Below the pieces are notes generated by a model, which did not search any database, had not been told where the DNA came from, and worked only from the letters and a program-made list of their open reading frames with translations. This document shows, piece after piece, positions 52,593 through 59,938 of a stretch of DNA of 64,000 bases. The DNA lies in contig NZ_OBQD01000011.1 of the NCBI RefSeq assembly GCF_900220975.1, positions 178,826 through 242,825 of the forward strand, in the 5' to 3' direction. Numbering within the stretch: position 1 is the first letter of the stretch; the number at the start of each line of letters is the position of its first letter. A program made the translations under genes and the position numbers. The DNA comes from Rhizobium subbaraonis. GTDB lineage: Bacteria; Pseudomonadota; Alphaproteobacteria; Rhizobiales; Rhizobiaceae.

Positions 52593-53150
52593 TTGACGAT
52601 TTCAGTTTCACCACAGGCCCTGCCGGCGCTCGTTTTGAACGCTGACTATAGGCCGTTGAGCTATTATCCCTTGTCGCTGTGGTCCTGGCAGGACGCGATC
52701 AAGGCGGTCTTCCTCGACCGTGTGAACATTATTGCCGAATACGAGCATTCGGTGTCTTCGCCGAGCTTCACGATGCGCCTGCCGAGCGTCGTCAGCCTCA
52801 AGACCTACGTGCAGCCGTCCCGCCATCCGGCGTTTACACGCTTCAACGTGTTCCTGCGGGACAAGTTCGAATGCCAGTATTGCAGCTCGCCGGACGATCT
52901 GACCTTCGACCACGTCATCCCGCGCGCCCATGGTGGCGAGACGACCTGGTGCAACGTGGTCGCCGCCTGCTCGCCGTGCAACCTGCGCAAGGGCAGCAAG
53001 CTTCCGAAGCAGGCTGGGATGTTCCCACACCAGCGGCCCTACCAGCCCACGGTACAGGATCTCCACAACAACGGCCGGCTGTTTCCGCCGAACTACCTGC
53101 ACGAAAGCTGGATGGACTATCTCTACTGGGATGTCGAACTGCAGCCCTGA
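52593..53150 (+). CDS. HNH endonuclease family protein
   Basis: 185 aa beginning at TTG with AGGAG six bases upstream; no ATG exists nearby. The first ~85 residues (ALVLNADYRPLSYYPLSLWS, AIKAVFLDRVNIIAEYEHSV) are the conserved HNH-associated leader; the nuclease core is KFECQYCSSPDDLTFDHVIPRAHGGETTWCNVVAACSPCNLRKG split by position: Cys pairs bind Zn, and DHVIPR is the HNH catalytic strand. Widespread chromosomal type in rhizobia, not phage-encoded here. Cellular role unknown. Confidence 0.9.
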   Translation: MTISVSPQALPALVLNADYRPLSYYPLSLWSWQDAIKAVFLDRVNIIAEYEHSVSSPSFTMRLPSVVSLKTYVQPSRHPAFTRFNVFLRDKFECQYCSSPDDLTFDHVIPRAHGGETTWCNVVAACSPCNLRKGSKLPKQAGMFPHQRPYQPTVQDLHNNGRLFPPNYLHESWMDYLYWDVELQP

Positions 53151-53228
53151 GAAGGGCTGCCGTCCAGGCGCACGCCGCTTTCCGCATTCCGGCCTTTACG
53201 CGGCAGGGTGCCGGGCTCCGGCCTTGGC

Positions 53229-53741
53229 TCAGCTCTTCTTCGCCGAAACGCCCTTGAAGGCGATCGCGGCCAGGATAAGGCTTGCGATGACGTTCCAGCC
53301 GGCAAAGGAAAGGCCGAGGAAGCGGAACGAGGCCTCGGTGCAGGACGGCGGCTTCTTCGCGTCGAGATCGCCGAGCAGGTCACCGGCATTCTGCGTCACC
53401 CCTTGCGCGGTGGTCGCGCAGGTCGAGGGTCCTTCCCAGAAGCCCCACTCCGCGCCGGCGTGATAGACGCCAAGCCCGGCGCCGACCAGCATCATGACGC
53501 CGGCGACGAGGAGCAGCGTGCGCGTAAGCCAAGGCGGGCCGCCGAGTGCGGCGGACAGGGTCGCCAGCAGCGCGACGGGGACGCCGTAGTAGTAAGGCAG
53601 CCGCTGCAGCAGGCACAGTGCGCAGGGGATATAGCCGCCGATATGCTCGAATCCGAGCGCACCGCCAACCGTCGCCGCCATGCCGACGGTCAGGAGAAGG
53701 GCGAAGGGAAGGGCGGAGCGGTTGGAAAGGGCGATCGACAT
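53229..53741 (-). CDS. dsbB: Disulfide bond formation protein B
   Basis: 170 aa, four membrane segments. First periplasmic redox pair C40xxC43 (PCALCLLQRLPYYYG), second Cys pair Cys108 and Cys134 in the long periplasmic loop (GPSTCATT...PPSCTEAS). Reoxidises DsbA using ubiquinone. Transcribed after the YqaA gene with a 15-bp gap. Confidence 0.93.
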   Translation of the reverse strand: MSIALSNRSALPFALLLTVGMAATVGGALGFEHIGGYIPCALCLLQRLPYYYGVPVALLATLSAALGGPPWLTRTLLLVAGVMMLVGAGLGVYHAGAEWGFWEGPSTCATTAQGVTQNAGDLLGDLDAKKPPSCTEASFRFLGLSFAGWNVIASLILAAIAFKGVSAKKS

Positions 53742-53756
53742 GATGTGGGTCTCGGT

Positions 53757-54344
53757 TCAGGCAACGTAGCGGTATGCAGCGTAGAGCGCAATCAGAAGGC
53801 CGGCGCCGACGCCTGCGAGGAGACCGAGCTGCTTTTCGATGAAATCACGAATCGGTTCGCCGTAGCGCCGCAGCAGCCAGGCGAGGAAGAAGAAGCGGGC
53901 GCCGCGCGCCAGGATCGCAGATACGATGAAGAGGCCGAGATTGATGTTGGCCGCCCCTGACAGGATGGTCACCACCTTGATCGGCGGCAGGTGCGCCAGC
54001 CCCGAGGTGACCAAAAGGAGCACCAGCGTCTCGTAGCCGACCGAGGCGCGCAGCGCGTCGAAGGCGTCGAGCTTGCCGTAGAACTCCAGCACCGGCTTTG
54101 CGACCGCCTCGAAGGCGTAGTGACCGAGATACCAGCCGGCGATGCCGCCCAGCACGGATGCGACGGTTGCGACGAAGGCATAGCGCCACAGGCGTTCCGG
54201 CCGGGCGAGGCCCATCGGCAGGAACAGGACGTCGGCGGGAATGAGAAAGACCGAGCTTTCAACGAAGGCGATGACGGCGAGCCATGCCTCTGCCGATTTG
54301 CGTGCGGCGAGCGACATGGTCCAGTCGTAAAGGCGGCGAAGCAT
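53757..54344 (-). CDS. YqaA/DedA-related (SNARE-associated) membrane protein
   Basis: 195 aa, about five membrane segments. SAEAWLAVIAFVESSVFLIPADVLFLPMGLARP and VLGGIAGWYLGHYAFE are the VTT-domain elements (ES..PxP and G-rich re-entrant hairpin). Related DedA proteins recycle lipid carriers; this YqaA branch is uncharacterised. First gene of a pair with dsbB. Confidence 0.87.
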   Translation of the reverse strand: MLRRLYDWTMSLAARKSAEAWLAVIAFVESSVFLIPADVLFLPMGLARPERLWRYAFVATVASVLGGIAGWYLGHYAFEAVAKPVLEFYGKLDAFDALRASVGYETLVLLLVTSGLAHLPPIKVVTILSGAANINLGLFIVSAILARGARFFFLAWLLRRYGEPIRDFIEKQLGLLAGVGAGLLIALYAAYRYVA

Positions 54345-54528
54345 GAATGGGTCCCGGTTCGAGGATATGCGTTTTTACCAAGTCCGCCTCCTTTGTAAAT
54401 GACTGTGCGGCCGCAGTGTGGCCGAGATCGCAGCATGCGGTGGAAGAGCCAGCGCGGGTCAAGGCGCCGCGTATGGCAACCCTTCCCGCGAGTTGCACGT
54501 TACCCGCTTGCGCGGCACGCCGCCCGCG

Positions 54529-54542
54529 TGGTAGACGCGCTC
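54529..54542 (+). repeat. 14-bp copy of a tRNA-Leu segment just upstream of tRNA-Leu
   Basis: TGGTAGACGCGCTC, identical to 54576-54589 (the D-arm/anticodon-stem part of tRNA-Leu), appears 47 bp earlier without the rest of a tRNA. It lies in the 215-bp gap after the YqaA gene, which otherwise shows no gene. Confidence 0.6.
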
Positions 54543-54559
54543 TCGTCACCTGCTGCGAT

Positions 54560-54644
54560 GCCCCATTGGCGGAACTGGTAGACGCGCTCGACTCAAAATC
54601 GAGTTCCGAAAGGAGTGCTGGTTCGATTCCGGCATGGGGCACCA
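54560..54644 (+). tRNA. tRNA-Leu (anticodon CAA)
   Basis: Acceptor GCCCCAT pairs with ATGGGGC, followed by A and encoded CCA. D-arm GGCGGAACTGGTAGAC; anticodon stem CTCGA/TCGAG around CTCAAAA gives CAA, reading TTG. A long variable arm (GTTCCGAAAGGAGT) marks class II Leu. T-arm GGTTCGATTCC. A prophage integrase starts its stop codon 106 bp downstream, so this tRNA is the likely attachment locus and its 3' end is intact. Confidence 0.96.
54613..54644. other. Probable attL core region (3' part of tRNA-Leu)
   Basis: Tyrosine integrases of this type usually recombine in the T-arm/3' end of the tRNA, which the phage carries so that the gene stays whole. The core length cannot be fixed because attR is outside the window. 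Confidence 0.4.
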
Positions 54645-54749
54645 CCAGCAATTTTTACCATTGATTTTGTTGTCTTTTTTTGCCTTTAATGTCCAGATCG
54701 CCGCAAGCAGTCCGATTTTCTGGACACTTTTGTTCCCGTTCTGAACTTC

Positions 54750-55838
54750 TCAATCGTCATCATTCTCAGGCTTCGACATAAGCTCGATGGCACTCTTCGC
54801 GAGGCGGCGTTGGTTTGCGGCCTTGGTGTACCGGGTCACTTCCTTCGAGGTGGTGTGGCCTGTCACCGCCATGATCTGATGTTCGGTTGCGCCTCTGTTC
54901 GCGAGGCGTGTCGCGGCCACCTTGCGCAGTCCGTGGGCGCTGCAATGAGGAAGGCCAGCTTCGTTGCAGCGGCGTCGGAAATAAGTGCCGAAGCTGTTCG
55001 AATTCTTGAATGGCCGGCCGAAGTCCGTCACCAGAAAGGTCAGGTCCCCGCATTTCGTGGCGTCGATAATCTCTTGCAGATCGGGATGGATTGGTAGCTC
55101 CAACGTGATCGGTTTGCGATTGCGGTTCTTCTGCTGCGTAAACTTGATTTGTCCGCCGGAGACATGTTGCTTTCCGAACAGGATGATGTCGCTGCGGCGC
55201 TGGCCGGTGTAAAGCATCAGCGCCATGGCAAGGCGCGCGCGCGTACCTACAGGATGCCGTGCTTCGAACTGTTCGACTTCGGCTTCTGTCCATGTGTGGA
55301 ATCCGTCCGTCGTTCCCTTAAAGTAAGCGACATCACGGGCGGGATTGCTCATCGCCAGCTCGACGTCTTTTGCAGTTGCCCAGTTGAAGACGGCGCGAAG
55401 CGCCTTGATGCGGCTGTTGCCCGCTTCGGGCAGATCAGACTTCCGATCGCGCAGCACCCGGACGGCTTTCGGCCCGAACACATTGATCGGCACATCCTCG
55501 AAGAGCTTGCCGGAACCCGGCTTGATCGGCTCCGCCCAGATGTGCTCGATGATCTGCTTGCGCACGAGCCTGGTGCGCTGGTCAAGGCGCATGTAGTCGG
55601 ATGACTGGAAATACTTCTCGCAAAGCCAGCGGAGCGTGCCCTGGGTCGACCGCTTGGGACCGATCTGCTCTGCCGAGAGTACACCGCTCAACGCATCGTA
55701 ATATGCCTTGTTGAACTCATCGCTACCCGGCACGCCTGGCAGGCGGATCTTCTTTTGGCCCTTCTTGCGGAAATAGAACCGCAGAACGCCGCCGGTGGTG
55801 TCCTCGACGACGTATTTCTTCGCAAACTTCTTCGGCAT
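54750..55838 (-). CDS. int: Prophage tyrosine-type integrase
   Basis: 362 aa from MPKKFAKKYVVED. An N-terminal arm-binding-like part (GVLRFYFRKKGQKKIRLPG), a core-binding domain (LRWLCEKYFQSSDYMRLDQR) and a catalytic domain with Arg in LYTGQRRSDI, HxxR in AHGLRKVAATRLA, and H...Y in VTGHTTSKEVTRYTKA (nucleophile Tyr). It points toward tRNA-Leu. The start codon shares one base with the excisionase-candidate stop (TGATG); an ATG six codons further up is less likely. It is the last gene of a ten-gene overlapping series. Confidence 0.93.
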   Translation of the reverse strand: MPKKFAKKYVVEDTTGGVLRFYFRKKGQKKIRLPGVPGSDEFNKAYYDALSGVLSAEQIGPKRSTQGTLRWLCEKYFQSSDYMRLDQRTRLVRKQIIEHIWAEPIKPGSGKLFEDVPINVFGPKAVRVLRDRKSDLPEAGNSRIKALRAVFNWATAKDVELAMSNPARDVAYFKGTTDGFHTWTEAEVEQFEARHPVGTRARLAMALMLYTGQRRSDIILFGKQHVSGGQIKFTQQKNRNRKPITLELPIHPDLQEIIDATKCGDLTFLVTDFGRPFKNSNSFGTYFRRRCNEAGLPHCSAHGLRKVAATRLANRGATEHQIMAVTGHTTSKEVTRYTKAANQRRLAKSAIELMSKPENDDD

Positions 55839-56095
55839 CAGACCTCGAATTCCCATCCATCCTGATCGTCATCGGGGCTTCCGCCCGGCAGGCGATCGAA
55901 CGCGCGATCAAGGGCGCGACGGTCCCAGATGACACGGGCGTTCGCGCGTTTCGGCTGGGGCATTCTGCCATCGCCGACCATTTCGTCAAACAGGGACGGC
56001 GAGACGCCAACGTAGGCGGCGGACTGCAGCCGGTTCAGGCCTCTGGCTGAGGGAAGCGGGCAGGGGGAAATTCGCTCTGCTGCGGCTATCGTCAT
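55838..56095 (-). CDS. AlpA/MerR-type helix-turn-helix protein, excisionase candidate
   Basis: 85 aa from MTIAAAERISPC. GLNRLQSAAYVGVSPSLFDEMVGDGRMPQPKR is a winged-helix AlpA/Xis-like DNA-binding motif with the typical AAxYxGVSxxxFxxxVxxGxxPxP pattern. The last ~20 residues are acidic (GGSPDDDQDGWEFEV). Placed immediately before the integrase with which it overlaps, as directionality factors often are. ATG overlaps the upstream stop (ATGA). Confidence 0.8.
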   Translation of the reverse strand: MTIAAAERISPCPLPSARGLNRLQSAAYVGVSPSLFDEMVGDGRMPQPKRANARVIWDRRALDRAFDRLPGGSPDDDQDGWEFEV

Positions 56096-56631
56096 TTGCG
56101 CTTCCTCCATCTGTCAAATTCCGCCCGCAGCGACAGCCAGCGCTTGCGGGCGTTTTCGTCTGTGTTGAGTTCGGCCATGGACTGGACGCCGAGGATGCTG
56201 CGGACGCGGGTCTTGAGCCGCTCCAGATCGGAGGGGTCGGCGCCGTGGCATTCGTGCAGGAATTTGCGGAAGAGGTGATCGTCCTTGCACTTCATCGCGC
56301 ATTCGGCGGCGAAGTTGCGGACCTTCTCCGGCTTTGGCTTCGGTGACAGCCGCTCAATCTCTGCCAGCGCCTGGCGGTAACGCTCGGCGAGGCGCGCGTA
56401 GCGTTCGATTAGCCAGAAATGATCTTCCGCGATGTGCAAGAACAGCTCCCGGTCATCGACCGGAGCTTCGCCGCATATGCAAATCACGCGGGCAAAGCCT
56501 TCGCCTTCTCCCGATGTGAGAAAAAGCTCGCCGTCGGCCGCCATTATGCCGAACTGGCGCGAAGCTCTGGCGGCCCGCGTGCGGAGCGCTTCCAGGCGCA
56601 TTTGCGCGGGGCTGGCGGCTGGCTGATTCAT
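56092..56631 (-). CDS. Phage hypothetical protein, Arg/Leu-rich
   Basis: 179 aa from MNQPAASPAQMRLEALR. No known domain recognised. Residues 45-65 (GEGFARVICICGEAPVDDRE) hold two Cys; a helical region (FWLIERYARLAERYRQALAEIERL) suggests coiled coil; a further pair CAMKCKDDHLFRKFLHECHG resembles a Cys-rich motif; the tail is SLRAEFDRWRKRK. Overlaps both neighbours by ATGA. Function unknown. Confidence 0.7.
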   Translation of the reverse strand: MNQPAASPAQMRLEALRTRAARASRQFGIMAADGELFLTSGEGEGFARVICICGEAPVDDRELFLHIAEDHFWLIERYARLAERYRQALAEIERLSPKPKPEKVRNFAAECAMKCKDDHLFRKFLHECHGADPSDLERLKTRVRSILGVQSMAELNTDENARKRWLSLRAEFDRWRKRK

Positions 56632-57077
56632 CGGCGACCGGCCTCCGCCTGATCCTGGCCGACAGGGGCGTGCGACCGGATTGCATCTGCGACGGCGGCG
56701 CACGTGGCGGGCTCCAGATTGAAAAATCCGAGCTGGCCTCGGCAGGGAATCAGCGGGATCGGGAAGGCATCGCGCAGGACGAAGCCGTAGCGGCCGAAGA
56801 ACCAGCCACTATCCATCTTTGTGACACAGTCGACGATGCGGGCCATACCGACGACGCCGCCTCGCGGCAATGCCATCTGGTCGTCATCGTCCTTGTCGAT
56901 CTCGGATTTCGAGACGCCAGCATGAACGATGAACCAGCCGCGTCCCTTCGTCGGCCAGTCGCGGTTCTCGACGTCTTTGCCGTCGTGGAAGATGTGGTGC
57001 GGATAGGGCTGCTTGATGCTGAGCGCCTTGATTTGGCCCGCGGCGACGCGGTTCGCCAGAATGGTGAGGTCAAGCAC
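56628..57077 (-). CDS. ASCH-domain protein
   Basis: 149 aa starting at GTG 57077. IKALSIKQPYPHHIFHDGKDVENRDW (positions 16-41, Lys-Gln-Pro plus Glu-Asn-Arg) is the ASCH/PUA-like signature; GRGWFIVHAGV and GGVVGMARIVDCV follow. ASCH folds bind RNA or act as small nucleases/amidohydrolases and are frequent in phages. Start overlaps the upstream stop by 8 bp, end overlaps downstream by ATGA. Confidence 0.85.
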   Translation of the reverse strand: MLDLTILANRVAAGQIKALSIKQPYPHHIFHDGKDVENRDWPTKGRGWFIVHAGVSKSEIDKDDDDQMALPRGGVVGMARIVDCVTKMDSGWFFGRYGFVLRDAFPIPLIPCRGQLGFFNLEPATCAAVADAIRSHAPVGQDQAEAGRR

Positions 57078-57267
57078 GGTTGCTCTCCCCTTCCTGACAG
57101 GACGCGGCCTTGTTCTTCATGATGGCGTTGCGGCTGGTGACCATGCGATAGCCATCGGCGAAGCGGACGAGGCAGCTGTTCATGGTGCCGCGTGCGAGCA
57201 CTTCGCAGGGCTGACCTTTACGGTTCTGGCGGTTCCAACGGAAGATGTAGGGCAGCGGTGCGTTCAT
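57070..57267 (-). CDS. 65-aa phage protein
   Basis: From MNAPLPYIFRWNRQNRKGQP. Basic small protein; CEVLARGTMNSCLVRFADGYRMVTSRNAI looks like a compact beta-barrel nucleic-acid or adaptor fold common in alphaproteobacterial prophages. Both junctions overlap (ATGA and 8 bp), which supports the start. Function unknown. Confidence 0.75.
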   Translation of the reverse strand: MNAPLPYIFRWNRQNRKGQPCEVLARGTMNSCLVRFADGYRMVTSRNAIMKNKAASCQEGESNRA

Positions 57268-58316
57268 CGGCGCACCTCGGGGAAACCGTTGTGCTCGATG
57301 CCATCCAGCCGGCGGCCGGCTTCCTTCTTGGTGGCCGGCATCATGTAGCGGCCGTTGCAGTCGGACGTCTGCTTGTGCGATCCCCACTGCTTGAACAGGA
57401 AGGGGATGCCGGCTGCGGCGCATTGGTCGCGCAGGCTCTCGGCCCATTCCGGCTGCATCGGCCGGGCGCCGTGGCCGCTCTCGCCTCCGACGACGACCCA
57501 GTCGAGGCGGGGCAAATCCGAGAACGCAAGCGGATCTGCTTCGGTTGCCAGCGTTGCTGCTTCATCATGAAACCAGCCAACTTCGTCGGACTTCAAGGCA
57601 TTGATCCAATATGGACCGAAGCCATCATTCGGTTGATGGATGCAAGTCAGGTCCAGCGGGCCAAGCAGCGGCTCGGCGCTGATCCAGCGGATGGCGGCCG
57701 GGGTATCGAGCAAGACCGGGATGCGCTCTTCGGCGCGCTTCTGATCTTCGACTGAAACGCCAAGCCATACGTTCGCCAACGGGATCGCCAGCGGGCAGGC
57801 GTGATACAGGGCTCGATGCTCCGGGGTGGCGTCGGGATGGAGGCGAGCCATGGCCTCGTGCTGGGTGATTGGCAGCCCACGGGGAACGGCTGTGGCCCAT
57901 CGCGACGCTAACAGGTGTCGCGGGCGCGCCAGGTATGTCCGCATGCGCTCCGGGCGCTTTGTCAGCACCTGAAAGGTGTGCTGCGGGGAAAGCGCCATCA
58001 CGGCAAAGACCTGGTCGATCCATTCGTCGGGCACGCCTTCGGCGAAGAGGTCGCCATGGGCGCAGACGAAGATCATGCGCGGGCGCTTCCAGCGCAGGGG
58101 CTGGTCCAGCCATTCGGGGTTGAAGCGGACTTCGCCGGTCCATACCGGGCCGGCCTTGCTGTCCTTCGTCAGGCCGGTGCGGCTCGGGTGATGGCGCAGG
58201 CGGGTGCCGGCGAGCTTCATGGCGTAGCAATTGGTGCAGCCGGGGGAGACGATGGAGCAACCGGTGATCGGGTTCCAGGTGGCGTCGGTCCATTCGATCT
58301 TGGTGTTGTCAGCCAT
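57264..58316 (-). CDS. DUF5131 (phage Gp37/Gp68) family protein
   Basis: 350 aa. Starts KIEWTDATWNPITGC and contains the three-Cys motif CSIVSPGCTNCYAMKLA (20-37), a radical-SAM-like Fe-S cluster pattern; then PRMIFVCAHGDLFAEGVPDEWIDQVF, TFQVLTKRPERMRTYL, IRWISAEPLLGPLDL and VVVGGESGHGARPMQPEWAESLRDQC, LPFLFKQWG. Phage Gp37/Gp68 proteins share this layout; enzymology unknown. Overlaps both neighbouring genes. Confidence 0.9.
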   Translation of the reverse strand: MADNTKIEWTDATWNPITGCSIVSPGCTNCYAMKLAGTRLRHHPSRTGLTKDSKAGPVWTGEVRFNPEWLDQPLRWKRPRMIFVCAHGDLFAEGVPDEWIDQVFAVMALSPQHTFQVLTKRPERMRTYLARPRHLLASRWATAVPRGLPITQHEAMARLHPDATPEHRALYHACPLAIPLANVWLGVSVEDQKRAEERIPVLLDTPAAIRWISAEPLLGPLDLTCIHQPNDGFGPYWINALKSDEVGWFHDEAATLATEADPLAFSDLPRLDWVVVGGESGHGARPMQPEWAESLRDQCAAAGIPFLFKQWGSHKQTSDCNGRYMMPATKKEAGRRLDGIEHNGFPEVRR

Positions 58317-59193
58317 TCGCGCTGCCCTCCGTCTGTGGTGCGGGGGCGGCGGGGAGTTCCATGAAATGCGTCGGCACCCATTTGAGGTGGGGCGCGTTCA
58401 TGTAAAACCCATCTGCCGATTTTGCCTGTTGGTCTCGCAGGTATTGCGTGCTCCAAATGTCGGCGCACCATTGGCGGCGGGCGTTATAGCTCCCGATGAT
58501 GATCAGCCGTTCATTCGTCGCATCCAGATCGCCGATCGGCCGCCACCCATCCCCGGCGGGCGTGGAGGCGGGACGGGATCCCTCGTCAAAGCGGTATGTG
58601 CTGATCGGCCCGTCGCTGGGTTTGCCGGTGTCGAGATCAACGACCGGCGATCCTTCAAGGCAGGCGGCGTGGCATGTGCCCATCTCTATGTCGGAGGCGC
58701 ATAGATCGGTGGGCTTGAACACCTCGGCGCAGATCGGGCACTTCTCCCCCTCCACCCCCGACGATGCCGGGGAGGTGGTGATCCGTTCGCCGCGCTGATG
58801 CAGCATCATGGCGAGGTTGCCAACGTCGACCGGGTCTCCCTTCTCGACATGATCGCGGAGTAGCTGCGAAAGGAAGTCACCGCTGCATTCGTCTCTGTTC
58901 TGCCACCCGCCGCGACCTTCTGCCCGCTTCTTGGCCATCTTCGCCTTCATGGCGTCGGCGAAGCGGTCCACGGCGAGAGCATCTGGATGTGTAGCCCCGA
59001 TCCCCTGCATGTCCACCGCCCCCGCCTCCACCGCAAGCGCTGCGGAAAGGGCGGCTTCGGCAGATCCCATCTTGTCCTTCCAGAGTGGGAGGCCGGAATA
59101 GCTGCCTACATGGTCCAACGTCTTCGGATCGTAACCTTGGGCAATGCAGATTGCTCGTGCGGCTGCCTCGATGTGCTTCTCTGTCGGTTTCAA
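58309..59193 (-). CDS. Phage protein with C-terminal DUF551
   Basis: 294 aa starting at TTG 59193 with GGAGGAG upstream; TTG overlaps the previous TGA. The N-terminal part (TEKHIEAAARAICIAQGYD, later AGAVDMQGIGATHPDALAV) is helical; a Cys cluster CPICAEVF...CHAAC suggests metal binding; the C-terminal ~65 residues (GWRPIGDLDATNERLIIIGSYNARRQWCAD...PTHFMELP) match DUF551. DUF551 is confined mainly to phage early regions. Function unknown. Confidence 0.8.
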   Translation of the reverse strand: MKPTEKHIEAAARAICIAQGYDPKTLDHVGSYSGLPLWKDKMGSAEAALSAALAVEAGAVDMQGIGATHPDALAVDRFADAMKAKMAKKRAEGRGGWQNRDECSGDFLSQLLRDHVEKGDPVDVGNLAMMLHQRGERITTSPASSGVEGEKCPICAEVFKPTDLCASDIEMGTCHAACLEGSPVVDLDTGKPSDGPISTYRFDEGSRPASTPAGDGWRPIGDLDATNERLIIIGSYNARRQWCADIWSTQYLRDQQAKSADGFYMNAPHLKWVPTHFMELPAAPAPQTEGSANG

Positions 59194-59327
59194 AGCTTGG
59201 TCTCCTCCCGAACGAGCGTGATCTTCTTCACGAAGCTGCCGGGGCGTTCCTTGCGGGCGCGGGCCTCGGCGATCAGGCTGTTGCCGTCGTGAAAGTGAAC
59301 GCGGAAGGTGGGGAGCGTTTCGGTCAT
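59190..59327 (-). CDS. 45-aa phage protein
   Basis: From MTETLPTFRVHFHDGNSL. Single compact domain likely: RVHFHDGNSLIAEARARKERPGSFVKKITLV, alternating hydrophobics then a basic helix. Below usual size cut-offs; supported by ATGA/TTGA overlaps on both sides and by in-frame position inside a gap-free operon. Function unknown. Confidence 0.7.
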   Translation of the reverse strand: MTETLPTFRVHFHDGNSLIAEARARKERPGSFVKKITLVREETKL

Positions 59328-59671
59328 CGGCCGATGCTCCCGCCGCGCCTCGCTTCCAGCATGCGGGCATGCATCGTCACGTATGGAAGGCGGATCGGCT
59401 TGAGGACCATTTCGCCGTTGGTGGCGAGCTGGCGGCGATAGACGACCGTCTTGCCGTCCTCGGGCCTGACGGGCGCCTTGCCCTGCGTGCGCCAGCGCTC
59501 GATACGGTTGCCGACATAGTTGCGCAGGCGAGCCTCGTCGGCGCCGAGTTCGACGGCGATCATGGCGACGCTCTTGCCGGACAGGATGCGGTTGCGGATC
59601 TCGGGCTCGTAGGCGGCGGGGACATAGATCTGCTTCGGGCCGCCGAAGGGGATTGCGGATGCCTTCGTCAT
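59324..59671 (-). CDS. Phage protein with helix-turn-helix-like segment
   Basis: 115 aa. GKSVAMIAVELGADEARLRNYVGNRIERW has the spacing of a helix-turn-helix (AVELGxxxxxLRNYV). N-terminus MTKASAIPFGGPKQIYVP, C-terminus rich in Arg. Possibly an early regulator. Overlaps neighbours by ATGA both sides. Confidence 0.7.
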   Translation of the reverse strand: MTKASAIPFGGPKQIYVPAAYEPEIRNRILSGKSVAMIAVELGADEARLRNYVGNRIERWRTQGKAPVRPEDGKTVVYRRQLATNGEMVLKPIRLPYVTMHARMLEARRGGSIGR

Positions 59672-59874
59672 GCGTGCAGCTCCGGAGGGAACAGGACGGA
59701 ATGCAGCACGCCCATGCCGATGGCCGGGTCGTCGGTGCGCCTGGCGTAGTAAGCTGCGGCGGCTTCGGCGATCGCCAGCTCGGCAAGATCCTCGACGCGG
59801 CGATCCAGTTCCTCGGCTGCCTGGCGCAGGCGCGCCTCGGTGGCGGCATCGAGCCTTGTGGTGATATGTGTCAT
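59668..59874 (-). CDS. Small ribbon-helix-helix (CopG-like) protein
   Basis: 68 aa from MTHITTRLDAATEARLRQAAEELDRRVEDLAELAI, the pattern of a ribbon-helix-helix DNA-binding fold (strand THITTRLD, then two helices). The rest (AYYARRTDDPAIGMGVLHSV) is not distinctive. First of the ten tightly overlapping genes, 64 bp after DUF2303. Confidence 0.75.
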   Translation of the reverse strand: MTHITTRLDAATEARLRQAAEELDRRVEDLAELAIAEAAAAYYARRTDDPAIGMGVLHSVLFPPELHA

Positions 59875-59938
59875 GGTGGGGCCCTCTGAAGGGGAGAAAC
59901 AGTCGGGGCGACCGTGGCCGCCCCGTGGTGGCGCTGGA

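Noticed and set aside
53208..53960. 250-aa plus-strand frame opposite dsbB and yqaA
   Set aside because: Shadow of two convincing membrane-protein genes.
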